Shown here: positions 1 through 10,143 of the stretch, one piece after another
Numbering within the stretch: the first letter of the stretch is position 1
Layout: every line of letters starts with the position of its first letter
Source of the DNA: Rhizobacter sp. OV335
GTDB lineage: Bacteria; Pseudomonadota; Gammaproteobacteria; Burkholderiales; Burkholderiaceae_C
Length of the DNA stretch: 64,000 nucleotides
Assembly (NCBI RefSeq): GCF_900142965.1
Contig: NZ_FRCQ01000009.1
Coordinates: 1 to 64,000, forward strand
Reading direction: 5' to 3'
The notes under the pieces: model-generated
Seen by the model: only the letters and a program-made list of their open reading frames with translations
Database searches by the model: none
Told to the model about the DNA's origin: nothing
Position numbers and translations under genes: made by a program

Positions 1-16
1 GGGACGGGGCGCCGGA

Positions 17-137
17 GCTGGCTGGTTTGATGGCCCCGCGCGCAGCGCGATCGTGAACTGACTGTCGCCGACTGTTTGACCACAACGAACGAAGTGAGTG
101 GCGGGAGTTTCGGCGACGGGCCATCAAACCAGTCAGC
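17..137. repeat. Imperfect inverted repeat, arms about 20 bp
   Basis: The arm around 22-35 (CTGGTTTGATGGCC) is repeated exactly in inverse orientation at 119-132, and the match extends with mismatches to about 17 and 137. About 83 bases separate the cores. It lies downstream of the sdaA stop codon, between that operon and whatever is left of the window. No reading frame here looks coding. Function unknown; it could be the edge of a small mobile or structured element cut by the window. Confidence 0.55.
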
Positions 138-145
138 GGAGGGAA

Positions 146-174
146 GTCGATGCGCCCCCGGGGGGCGCATCGAC
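146..174 (-). terminator. Strong GC hairpin downstream of sdaA, possible terminator
   Basis: Two 14-base arms (GTCGATGCGCCCCC and its complement) flank a single G at 160, giving a near-perfect hairpin. It lies about 55 bases beyond the stop codon of sdaA, the last gene of the gcv operon on this strand. No T-run follows on the minus strand, so it is not a textbook Rho-independent terminator; it may instead stabilise the 3' end of the message. Confidence 0.4.
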
Positions 175-226
175 CGCACCGTCCGGCGCACCACAGCCTC
201 CCCGCACGCGCCTTCCGCACGCGCCG

Positions 227-1618
227 TCAACACTCCACGATGTTCACCGCCAACCCGCCGCGCGCCGTTTCCTTGTACTTCGTCATCATGTCCGCGCCGG
301 TGTCGCGCATCGTCTTGATGACCTTGTCGAGGCTCACGTGGTGCGTGCCGTCGCCGCGCATCGCCATGCGGGCGGCGTTGATCGCCTTCACCGACGCGAT
401 CGCGTTGCGCTCGATGCACGGGATCTGCACCAGCCCGCCCACCGGGTCGCAGGTGAGCCCCAGGTGGTGCTCCATGCCGATCTCGGCCGCGTTCTCCACC
501 TGCTCGGGCGTGCCGCCCAGCACCGCGCACAGCGCGCCCGCCGCCATCGAGCACGCGACGCCGACCTCGCCCTGGCAGCCGACCTCGGCGCCGCTGATCG
601 ACGCGTTCTCCTTGTAGAGGATGCCGATCGCCGCGGCCGTCAGCAAAAAGTCGACGATGCCGGCCGGCGTGGCGCCCGCGACGAAGCGCGCGTAGTAGTG
701 CAGCACCGCCGGCACGATGCCGGCCGCGCCATTGGTCGGTGCCGTCACGACGCGCCCGCCGGCCGCGTTCTCTTCGTTGACGGCCAGCGCATACAGGTTC
801 ACCCAGTCCAGCACCTGCAGCGGATCGCGCAGCGCCGCCTCGGGGTTCGATGACAGCTGCCGGTGCAGGTCGGCCGCGCGCCGCCGCACCTTGAAGCCGC
901 CGGGCAGCACGCCGTCGGTGCGCGAGCCGCGCACCACGCAGTCCTGCATCACCTGCCAGATGTGCAGCAGCCCGGCATCGATCTCCGCATCGCTGCGCCA
1001 GTGCCGCTCGTTGCGCCGCATGATCTGCGCGATGCTGCAGCCCTCGCGCTTGGCGATCAGCAGCAGGTCGGCGCCCGAATGGAAGGGCAGCGGCAGCACC
1101 GTGGTGTCCGGCGCCAGCACCTTCTGCTTGCTGCCGTCGGCCGCCAGCTCCTCGCTGACGACGAAGCCGCCGCCCACCGAGTAGTACGTGCGAGCCACCA
1201 GTTCGGCACCCTCCGCGTCGTACGCGGCGAAGCGCATGCCATTCGCATGGAAGGGCAGCGTCTGCCGGCGGAAGAAGACCAGGTCGGTCTTCTCGGTGAA
1301 CGTGATCGCGTGCTCGCCGAGCAGGCTCAGCTGCTTGCTGCCGCGGATCGCGTCGAGGTGCGCAGGGATCGCATCCGGATCGATGCGGTCCGGCTCATGC
1401 CCCGCCAGCCCGAGCAGCACCGCCTTGTCGGTGCCGTGCCCCTTGCCGGTCGCGCCGAGCGAGCCGTACAGCTCGGCCAGCACGCGGGTCACGCGCGGCA
1501 GCAGGCCATCGTGCTGCAAGCGCAACGCGAACAGCCGCGCCGCGCGCATCGGCCCCACGGTGTGCGAGCTCGACGGGCCGATGCCGATCTTGAACAGGTC
1601 GAAGACCGACACGGCCAT
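227..1618 (-). CDS. sdaA: L-serine ammonia-lyase (iron-sulfur, single chain)
   Basis: 463 aa, the usual length of single-chain bacterial L-serine dehydratases, which deaminate L-serine to pyruvate in the cytoplasm with a [4Fe-4S] cluster. The N-terminus carries the family signature [17 protein letters not shown]. Putative cluster cysteines are C348, C390 and C401, spaced 42 and 11 as in characterised family members, and the chain ends in Cys463, matching the known C-terminal 'tail' cysteine that occupies the fourth iron site. The start lies 20 bp downstream of the gcvP stop, so it is the last gene of the gcvT-H-P operon. With the glycine-cleavage system, and serine hydroxymethyltransferase encoded elsewhere, it would convert excess glycine via serine to pyruvate. 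Control by the upstream glycine riboswitch is inferred from position. Confidence 0.95.
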   Translation of the reverse strand: MAVSVFDLFKIGIGPSSSHTVGPMRAARLFALRLQHDGLLPRVTRVLAELYGSLGATGKGHGTDKAVLLGLAGHEPDRIDPDAIPAHLDAIRGSKQLSLLGEHAITFTEKTDLVFFRRQTLPFHANGMRFAAYDAEGAELVARTYYSVGGGFVVSEELAADGSKQKVLAPDTTVLPLPFHSGADLLLIAKREGCSIAQIMRRNERHWRSDAEIDAGLLHIWQVMQDCVVRGSRTDGVLPGGFKVRRRAADLHRQLSSNPEAALRDPLQVLDWVNLYALAVNEENAAGGRVVTAPTNGAAGIVPAVLHYYARFVAGATPAGIVDFLLTAAAIGILYKENASISGAEVGCQGEVGVACSMAAGALCAVLGGTPEQVENAAEIGMEHHLGLTCDPVGGLVQIPCIERNAIASVKAINAARMAMRGDGTHHVSLDKVIKTMRDTGADMMTKYKETARGGLAVNIVEC

Positions 1619-1638
1619 GGGGCGTCCTCAGGTTGAGA

Positions 1639-4539
<2,901 letters not shown>

Positions 4540-4561
4540 GGCGCGTTTCCGGGTTGCAGGA

Positions 4562-4936
4562 TCAGGCGTTCTTGACCAGTTCGTCGTAGGCGGGCTGGTC
4601 CATCAGCTGGTCGAACTCGCCCATGTCGGTGACGTGCACCTTGAAGAACCAGCCGTTGCCCAGCGGGTCGCTGTTGGCGAGCGACGGGTCGGCGCGCAGC
4701 GCCTCGTTGACCTCGACGATCTCGCCGGCCACCGGCATGTACAGGTCGGCGGCGGCCTTCACCGATTCGACGACGCCGGCGACCTCGCCCTTCTTGAAGC
4801 TGCGGCCGACTTCCGGCAGGTCGACGAAGACCACGTCGCCCAGCGCGTCCTGCGCATGGATCGTGATGCCGACGGTGGCGGCTTCGTGGTCTTCGATGTT
4901 GATCCACTCGTGGTCGGGGGTGTACATGGTCGTCAT
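4562..4936 (-). CDS. gcvH: Glycine cleavage system H protein (lipoyl carrier)
   Basis: 124 aa small lipoyl-domain protein that shuttles the aminomethyl intermediate between GcvP and GcvT. The lipoylation lysine is K60 in the motif VESVKAAAD, preceded by the conserved [12 protein letters not shown] strand. The start is ATG at 4936 because an AAGGAG ribosome-binding site lies 6 bases upstream (4943-4948) and the protein then begins [11 protein letters not shown], as usual; the open frame continues upstream but in non-family sequence. It sits 46 bp downstream of gcvT. Confidence 0.97.
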   Translation of the reverse strand: MTTMYTPDHEWINIEDHEAATVGITIHAQDALGDVVFVDLPEVGRSFKKGEVAGVVESVKAAADLYMPVAGEIVEVNEALRADPSLANSDPLGNGWFFKVHVTDMGEFDQLMDQPAYDELVKNA

Positions 4937-4982
4937 CGGGGGCTCCTTGGGGGCGAGGTCAAAAAAGGGGGTGGAAGAACAA

Positions 4983-6131
4983 TCAACCGCGGAAATAGCG
5001 GTGCGGCGAGAACGGCATCGGCGCGACGCGCATCGGCTGCCGCTTGCCGCGCACCTCGGCGAACACCTCGTGGTGCGGCAGCGCATGGTTGCCGGCGAGG
5101 TAGGCCATCGCGATCGGCTGGTCGACGCTGGGCGACAGCGTGCCGCTGGTCACGTGGCCGAGCTTGTGGCCCTGGGCGTTGACGATGGTGGCGCCTTCGC
5201 GCACCGGCACGCGCTCGAGGCCGAGCAGGCCGACGCGCTTGTTCGTGGGGCCGTGGGCGAGCTGGCCGTCGATGACGCTCGAACCCGGGTAGCCGCCGGC
5301 ACGCGCACCGCCGGAGCGGCGCACCTTCTGGATCGCCCAGGTGAGGCCGGCCTCGACCGGCGTGGTCTTCTCGTCGATGTCGTGGCCGTACAGGCACAGG
5401 CCGGCTTCCAGGCGCAGCGTGTCGCGTGCGCCGAGGCCGCAGGGCTTGACTTCGGGCTGGGCGAGCAGTGCACGGGCCAGCGCCTCGGCCTGGTCGGCGG
5501 CGACCGAGATCTCGAAGCCGTCTTCGCCGGTGTAGCCGGAGCGGGTCACGAAGCAGTCGGCACCGGCCAGCGTCAGCGCGCGGCCGGTCATGAAGGTGAG
5601 GGTGGCGGCATCGGCATTCAGCCGGGCCAGCGCCTTGACGGCCTGCGGGCCCTGCAGCGCGAGCAGCGCGCGCTCGGGCAGCGCCTGCACGGTGCACTTG
5701 TGGCCGATGTGGGTCACCATGTGCCTGATGTCGGCGTCCTTGCAGGCGGCGTTGACGATGACCAGCAGGTCCGTCTCGCGGCGCGTGATCATCAGGTCGT
5801 CGAGGATGCCGCCGCTGGTGTTGGTGAAGAAGCCGTAGCGCTGCTTGCCGACGGCGAGGTCGACGATGTCGACAGGCACCAGCGATTCGAGGGCCTTCGC
5901 GGCGTCGGGCCCGACCAGGCGGACCTGGCCCATGTGAGAGACGTCGAACAGCGAGGCGGTGCTGCGGCAGTGCCGGTGCTCGGCGATGATGCCGCCGGGG
6001 TAGTTCACCGGCATCTCGTAGCCGGCGAAGGGCACCATCTTGGCGCCGAGTTCGAGGTGAAGTGCGTGGAGCGGGGTCTTGAGCAGGGGGCTGTTCGTTG
6101 ACGAGGACAGCGGCAGGTCGAGTGCGGACAT
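4983..6131 (-). CDS. gcvT: Aminomethyltransferase, T protein
   Basis: 382 aa folate-binding T protein. It takes the aminomethyl group from GcvH, makes 5,10-methylene-tetrahydrofolate and releases ammonia. Recognisable segments are FAGYEMPVNYPGG near the N-terminus, SLFDVSHMGQ, the folate-site region TRSGYTGEDGFEI, and the C-terminal GCV_T barrel with the GHVTSGTLSPS motif. The ATG at 6131 is preferred over the in-frame one at 6149 because a GGAGAAG ribosome-binding site lies just ahead of it. It is the first gene of the operon; the glycine riboswitch ends about 65 bp upstream. Confidence 0.96.
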   Translation of the reverse strand: MSALDLPLSSSTNSPLLKTPLHALHLELGAKMVPFAGYEMPVNYPGGIIAEHRHCRSTASLFDVSHMGQVRLVGPDAAKALESLVPVDIVDLAVGKQRYGFFTNTSGGILDDLMITRRETDLLVIVNAACKDADIRHMVTHIGHKCTVQALPERALLALQGPQAVKALARLNADAATLTFMTGRALTLAGADCFVTRSGYTGEDGFEISVAADQAEALARALLAQPEVKPCGLGARDTLRLEAGLCLYGHDIDEKTTPVEAGLTWAIQKVRRSGGARAGGYPGSSVIDGQLAHGPTNKRVGLLGLERVPVREGATIVNAQGHKLGHVTSGTLSPSVDQPIAMAYLAGNHALPHHEVFAEVRGKRQPMRVAPMPFSPHRYFRG

Positions 6132-6194
6132 GGTCTTCTCCGAGGGCATTCACCGGTCCAACGTGTCGCCATGCCGGCCGACGCGTTGGGGATG

Positions 6195-6410
6195 CCCTCT
6201 CTGTCCGCTTTACCTGAGAGATTGGCAGCCCCCGGATCCCGGTTGACCGCTTGCCCCTTCGGTGGACTCACTCGGGGTGAGCCTCTCTCCAGCGAGGAAC
6301 GCCCCTCGCGGGGCGCTTGCCAGTCCTTTTGCCTGAGCGTTCGAGCCGGCATCGCTGCCGGTCCTGCGCCTTCGGCGGCTTCGCTTGGAAGCTCTCTCCT
6401 GGCGGCGCGA
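6195..6410 (-). promoter_or_regulatory. Tandem glycine riboswitch (two aptamers)
   Basis: On the minus strand two copies of the glycine-aptamer signature lie in series. The first (about 6410 to 6313) has CCAGGAGAGAGC, a GCCGAAGG-type loop and CTCAGGCAAAAGGAC. The second (about 6297 to 6195) has CTGGAGAGAGGC, ACCGAAGGGGCAAG and CTCTCAGGTAAAGCGGACAG. These are the conserved P1/P3 elements of the glycine riboswitch, known to activate gcv operons when glycine is plentiful. gcvT starts about 65 bp downstream. The two-aptamer arrangement is seen directly; the ON-switch behaviour is assumed from the family. Confidence 0.95.
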
Positions 6411-6436
6411 GTTTAGCTCGGAAAGAGCCGGTTTCG

Positions 6437-6706
6437 TCAGCGGCCGGTGGCGCCGGTCGGAACGATCATGCGGCTGGTGCCGTCGCGAATGCGCTCGGCA
6501 TCGGCGCGGGCGGCCTCGATCTCTTCGGGCGTCATCGGACGGCAGGTGCCGCGGCGTGCGATGTTGCTGCCGATGGAGGCTTCGGCGGGGCACTTCGGGG
6601 CCGCAGCGGTCTGCTGGGCGGGCGCGGTTTGCGGCTTCGGCGCGGGGTCGGAGGCACAGGCGGCCAGCAGCGCGCACAGGGCAGCCAGGGGGATCAGTCG
6701 CATCAT
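6437..6706 (-). CDS. Small predicted lipoprotein, unknown function
   Basis: 89 aa when started at ATG 6706 (or 88 from the adjacent ATG 6703). It begins with a short basic n-region, a hydrophobic stretch and the lipobox LAAC followed by Ser, so signal peptidase II cleavage and lipid attachment are predicted. The mature part is Pro/Ala/Gln-rich (SDPAPKPQTAPAQQ) and then has a short conserved-looking region with two cysteines (KCPAEAS, GTCRPMTPEEIEAAR). No ribosome-binding site of good quality is visible. It lies directly upstream of the gcv riboswitch on the same strand, but its product does not suggest a link to glycine metabolism. The family was not recognised. Confidence 0.6.
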   Translation of the reverse strand: MMRLIPLAALCALLAACASDPAPKPQTAPAQQTAAAPKCPAEASIGSNIARRGTCRPMTPEEIEAARADAERIRDGTSRMIVPTGATGR

Positions 6707-6909
6707 TTTTTGGGATGGGGAGGGAGGGGTTGTCGAGGAGATCGCGCGGGCGCGATGCACGAATCGACAGGATACCGGGTTGGGTTGCACGGAAGCAAAC
6801 GTGATGCGTCGAGCTGGGTCGACTGGTTCTCGATGCCTTCGAGCGCATCGGTTTCTCGGTAAGGCAATTTTGCATTACGATGGAATCATCGATGAACGGA
6901 GATGACACC

Positions 6910-7161
6910 ATGAGCACACTGACCGTCACGACGCGGGGCCAAGTGACTTTCCGCAGAGAGGTGCTGCAGCATCTGGGCATCCAGCCCGGCGAGAAGATCG
7001 AACTCGATTTGCTGCCGGACGGTCGGATCGAGCTGAAGGCCGCGCGGCCTACGGGGTCGATTGAAGGCTTCCTCGGCTTGCTCGCAGGCAAGACGACGAA
7101 GGTGGCCACGATCGACGAGATCAACGAGGCGGCTGCCGGGGGCTGGGCAGGCCGGAAATGA
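6910..7161 (+). CDS. AbrB/MazE-type antitoxin (partner of downstream PIN toxin)
   Basis: 83 aa. The N-terminal half is a SpoVT/AbrB swapped-hairpin DNA-binding domain: TVTTRGQVTFRREVLQHLGIQPGEKIELDLLPDGRIEL. The C-terminal half (IEGFLGLLAGK...TIDEINEAAAGGWAG) resembles the toxin-neutralising tail of such antitoxins. The ATG at 6910 is chosen because GGAG lies 8 bases upstream (6898-6901); two upstream in-frame ATGs lack this. Its last codons overlap the toxin start by 4 bp (ATGA), the classic translational coupling of type II modules. It would bind its own promoter as repressor with the toxin, as in related systems. Confidence 0.9.
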   Translation: MSTLTVTTRGQVTFRREVLQHLGIQPGEKIELDLLPDGRIELKAARPTGSIEGFLGLLAGKTTKVATIDEINEAAAGGWAGRK

Positions 7162-7553
7162 AGATCACCGTCGACACGAACGTGCTGGTGCGCGCGGTCG
7201 TGCGTGACGATCCGAAGCAGGCGCGCGTCGCCGACAAGGTGCTCAAGGAGGCGACGCTGATCGCGGTGTCGCTCCCCTGCCTGTGCGAGTTCGTCTGGGT
7301 GTTGCGCAAGCTCTATCGGTTTGACGAAGCATCGATCGCCACCGCCATCCGGGCACTGATCGCCACCGAGAAGGTGGCGGTGAACCGACCCTCCGTCGAG
7401 GCCGGCCTTGCGGTTCTCGATGCAGGCGGCGATTTCGCGGACGGCATCATGGCCTACGAGGGGAGTTGGCTCGGCGCCGAGACCTTCGTGTCCTTCGACA
7501 AGCAAGCGGTGTCGCTGCTCACGCGACAAGGGCAGGCCGCGCGCTTGCTCTGA
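7158..7553 (+). CDS. PIN-domain ribonuclease toxin (VapC-like)
   Basis: 131 aa, full PIN-domain length. The acidic metal-binding residues are in place: D6 in VDTNVLVR, Glu in CEFVWVLRK, Asp in GGDFADGIMAYEG and Asp near the end in FVSFDKQAV. PIN toxins of type II modules are Mg2+-dependent RNases that often cut initiator or other tRNAs or rRNA; the target here cannot be read. It overlaps the antitoxin by 4 bp and is followed by a short hairpin repeat and a converging gene, so the module ends here. Confidence 0.9.
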   Translation: MKITVDTNVLVRAVVRDDPKQARVADKVLKEATLIAVSLPCLCEFVWVLRKLYRFDEASIATAIRALIATEKVAVNRPSVEAGLAVLDAGGDFADGIMAYEGSWLGAETFVSFDKQAVSLLTRQGQAARLL

Positions 7554-7580
7554 CAGAGCCTCGGCAGCCCATTGCTGTTC

Positions 7581-7610
7581 TGTAGCCCGGATGCCAATCC
7601 GGGGCCCTGG
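7581..7610. repeat. GTAGCCCGG hairpin repeat, copy 1
   Basis: The arms CCCGGAT (7586-7592) and ATCCGGG (7597-7603) surround GCCA, preceded by TGTAG and followed by GGCC. The element sits between two converging genes, where a bidirectional terminator would be expected. A near-identical element with paired base changes occurs at 18085-18121, and a weaker one near 8575-8595. Confidence 0.6.
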
Positions 7611-7853
7611 TCATCGGCGCCAGGCCTTCACGTCGTCAATGCTGATGCTCGAGCCCTTGCCGCCCTTTGACTTCAGCATGCCCGCCATGTCTCGCAGCGA
7701 GCCTGTCTTCGCTCGCACGACCAAGCTGCCGTCGGGCATCAGGTGCCAGACGAGACGTGTGCCTTCGCGGAGGCCGAGTTGTTCTCGGACTTGTGCCGGG
7801 ATTGTTGTGCGGCCTTTGGCGGTGACGATGGAGTCGGGCACGATGCTGTTCAT
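7611..7853 (-). CDS. Orphan AbrB/MazE-family antitoxin-like protein
   Basis: 80 aa with a complete AbrB-type domain (IVTAKGRTTIPAQVREQLGLREGTRLVWHLMPDGSLVV) and a C-terminal tail ISIDDVKAWRR of the kind that binds PIN toxins. The next gene downstream on this strand would be the toxin, but only the tail of the oppositely oriented module lies there, so no partner toxin is encoded. It converges with the PIN toxin gene across 57 bp. It could be a remnant of a second module, or it could neutralise a toxin encoded elsewhere. Confidence 0.8.
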   Translation of the reverse strand: MNSIVPDSIVTAKGRTTIPAQVREQLGLREGTRLVWHLMPDGSLVVRAKTGSLRDMAGMLKSKGGKGSSISIDDVKAWRR

Positions 7854-8100
7854 TCGAAGAATTCAGACGCCGGTTGTACCAGCTCTCGCGATAGCTCGGA
7901 GCTGTCCTTTCACATCAAGCGGAGAGCCTCGCTCGACTTCTTGCCGCGAGCCAACCTCACTCAGGTGGACCGCCAACGGAGGGTCTGCACAAAGACGGTC
8001 GTACTTCTCGAGGAACGGGATGGCCCTCGACGTCACAGACACTTTGGACGGCAGTGCTTGAATCCTTCCTCGCTGTGCGGCCTTACTCCTTCTCCAAATC

Positions 8101-8457
8101 ATGAAGTTCCACTTTCCATTCTCTTCCCCAAAGTCTCATGTCGTCAGCCAGCAGGCAGCGCTGAAAAAGTTTTCGGAATTCGGCAATCGCGCCGAGACGC
8201 TCCCGCTCAAAGTCCGCATGGTGAAGGTCAAGGCCTTGGGCGCACTGAGGATTCAGCTCAACGCTGACCTGAAAAAGATCGGCAGGGCGTCGCATTCCGA
8301 ACGCTTCAAGAGTGAGCTGGAGGCCGTGTGTGCGAATTTCAAAGTCGACATCGAGGCTGCCGTGGCCCGTGGCGACAACGATGCTTTTGCGGAAACGCTC
8401 GGCGCGCTGTATCGCTCGTACGATGGAGCGTGTGGCGGATTGACGAGGCCGACCTGA
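8101..8457 (+). CDS. Hypothetical protein
   Basis: 118 aa, not recognised. The composition is balanced and protein-like, with a predicted helical middle (VSQQAALKKFSEFGNRAE; KVDIEAAVARGDNDAFAETLGALY) and a basic N-terminal half. Codon third positions are less GC-biased than in the neighbouring core genes, suggesting acquired DNA. There is no clear ribosome-binding site. A longer open frame on the opposite strand (8083-8670) covers the same bases but has a poorer composition. I favour the plus-strand frame with limited confidence. Confidence 0.4.
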   Translation: MKFHFPFSSPKSHVVSQQAALKKFSEFGNRAETLPLKVRMVKVKALGALRIQLNADLKKIGRASHSERFKSELEAVCANFKVDIEAAVARGDNDAFAETLGALYRSYDGACGGLTRPT

Positions 8458-8733
8458 ACGCAGCTCGGGGCGACTTGAACTCGACAACTGAGCCAGCGGC
8501 CGTCTCGTAGCAGATGGTTCGGATGTCAATCCTGCGAGGGCAAATTCGCGCCACCACGGATTGGCCTGCGACTGCGTAGCCCGGGTGCCAACGGGATCAA
8601 CCCTCACTTGTCCGCTGTCACGGCCGAGGGGGAGTAGGGCAGTGCCACAAAGGCGCGTGCGGCGAGTCACAGCCTCCCCGCGCGCGCCTTTGCCGCACCG
8701 ATGCGCTGCCCCCGACCCCGATTGTCATCCGGA

Positions 8734-10143
8734 CTACTTCCAGCTCGCATGCCACCCACCGCCCATCGCCTGGATCAAGCCGATCGCCGCCAGCTGCTGG
8801 TCCACCTGCAGCTGCACCAGCGCGCGCCGCGCGCTCAGCGCCGATGACTGCGCGCTCGCCACCTCCAGGTAACTGACCTGCCCGGCGCGATACCGGTTCA
8901 GCGTCTGCACCTCGGTGTCGTCGGCCGCCTTCGAGGCCTGCTGCCGCAGCGGCGATTGCTCGGCCAACATCCGCACCAGCGACAACTGGTCCTCCACCGC
9001 ACCCAGCGCCGCGAGCGTCGTCTGCCGGTAGCGGGCCACCGCCGCATCGCGGCTCGCCTCGGCGCCTTCCACGCGCGCCCGCGTCGCGCCCGCATCGAAG
9101 ATCGTCTGCGCCACCGACACCCCCAGCGACCACAGGTTCTGGCTCGCGTTGAACAACTGGCTCGCCGCGCTGCTTTGCTGCCCGTACGAGCCGCTCAGCG
9201 ACACACTCGGAAAGTACGCGCTGCGCGCAATGCCGATCTGCGCATTGGCCGACGCCACGCTGCGCTCCGCACCGGCGATGTCCGGCCGGCGCTGCAGCAG
9301 CTCCGACGGCACCACCAGCGGCACCGCCGGCACCGTCATCTGCCAGGCGGCGGGCGGCAGCGCGAACTGCGCCGGCGCCTTGCCCACCAGCACCGCAATC
9401 GCATGCTCCAGCACTGCGCGCTGGCGGCGCAGCGTCGCCAGGTCGGCCTGTGCGTTCGCGAGCTGCGTCTGCGCCTGCAGCAGGTCGCTCTTCGGTGCGA
9501 TGCCCGCGTCGTAGCGGTTCTGCGTGATCGTCTGCGAGCGCGTGAAACTCTCGACCGTGCGCGTCACCACGTCGACCTCGGCATCGGCCTCGCGCAGCGA
9601 AAAATAGTCGGTGGCCAGCGCCGCCTGCGCCGACAGCCGCGCCGACGCCAGGTCGGCCTCGCTGGCCTGCGCGGTCGCCGTCGCGGTGTCGACGCCGGCT
9701 TCGAGCTTGCCCCACAGCGGCGCCTCCCAGCTCGCGCCCAGGCCCACTTGGTAGGTGTTGCCGGTCGACGTGCGCGCGCCGCCGCCGGAGCGCGTGGCGC
9801 CGCCGCTCAGGCTGACGTTCGGGAAGAACGAGGCCCGCGCCTCCTTCACCAGCGATTGCGATTGCGCATAGCCGGCCACCGCGGCCGCGATGTTCTGGTT
9901 CGACACCTCGACCTGCCCGGCCAGCGTGTTCAGCGTCTCGTCGCCGAACAGCGTCCACCACGGTCCGCGGTCCAGAGCATCGGCCGGCGCGGCCGGCAGC
10001 CAGCCCTCGGCCGCGGCCGGCACCTCCTTGTAGCCGGCTGGCAGCGCGGTATCCGGCACCTGGTAGCGCGGGGTCACCGAGCAGCCGGCCAGCAGCACGG
10101 CCACAGCGAAGGGAGTCAGTCGCGAAGTTGTGCGTGAAGTCAT
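8734..10143 (-). CDS. Outer-membrane efflux lipoprotein, NodT/OprM family
   Basis: 469 aa. The signal peptide ends in the lipobox LLAGC (about residue 21), so the mature protein is lipid-anchored. Two OEP (TolC-like) repeats follow, with typical segments such as WWTLFGDETLNTL, the duplicated helical coiled regions, and ELLQRRPDIAGAERSVASANAQIGIARSAYFPS. It forms the outer-membrane channel of a tripartite efflux pump. Its first codons overlap the stop of the RND permease gene by 4 bp, so it is the last gene of a four-gene pump operon (adaptor, two permeases, channel). Confidence 0.93.
   Translation of the reverse strand: MTSRTTSRLTPFAVAVLLAGCSVTPRYQVPDTALPAGYKEVPAAAEGWLPAAPADALDRGPWWTLFGDETLNTLAGQVEVSNQNIAAAVAGYAQSQSLVKEARASFFPNVSLSGGATRSGGGARTSTGNTYQVGLGASWEAPLWGKLEAGVDTATATAQASEADLASARLSAQAALATDYFSLREADAEVDVVTRTVESFTRSQTITQNRYDAGIAPKSDLLQAQTQLANAQADLATLRRQRAVLEHAIAVLVGKAPAQFALPPAAWQMTVPAVPLVVPSELLQRRPDIAGAERSVASANAQIGIARSAYFPSVSLSGSYGQQSSAASQLFNASQNLWSLGVSVAQTIFDAGATRARVEGAEASRDAAVARYRQTTLAALGAVEDQLSLVRMLAEQSPLRQQASKAADDTEVQTLNRYRAGQVSYLEVASAQSSALSARRALVQLQVDQQLAAIGLIQAMGGGWHASWK

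Noticed and set aside
7743..8267. 174-codon plus-strand frame over the orphan antitoxin
   Set aside because: Antisense to a clear AbrB domain and without motif or ribosome-binding site.
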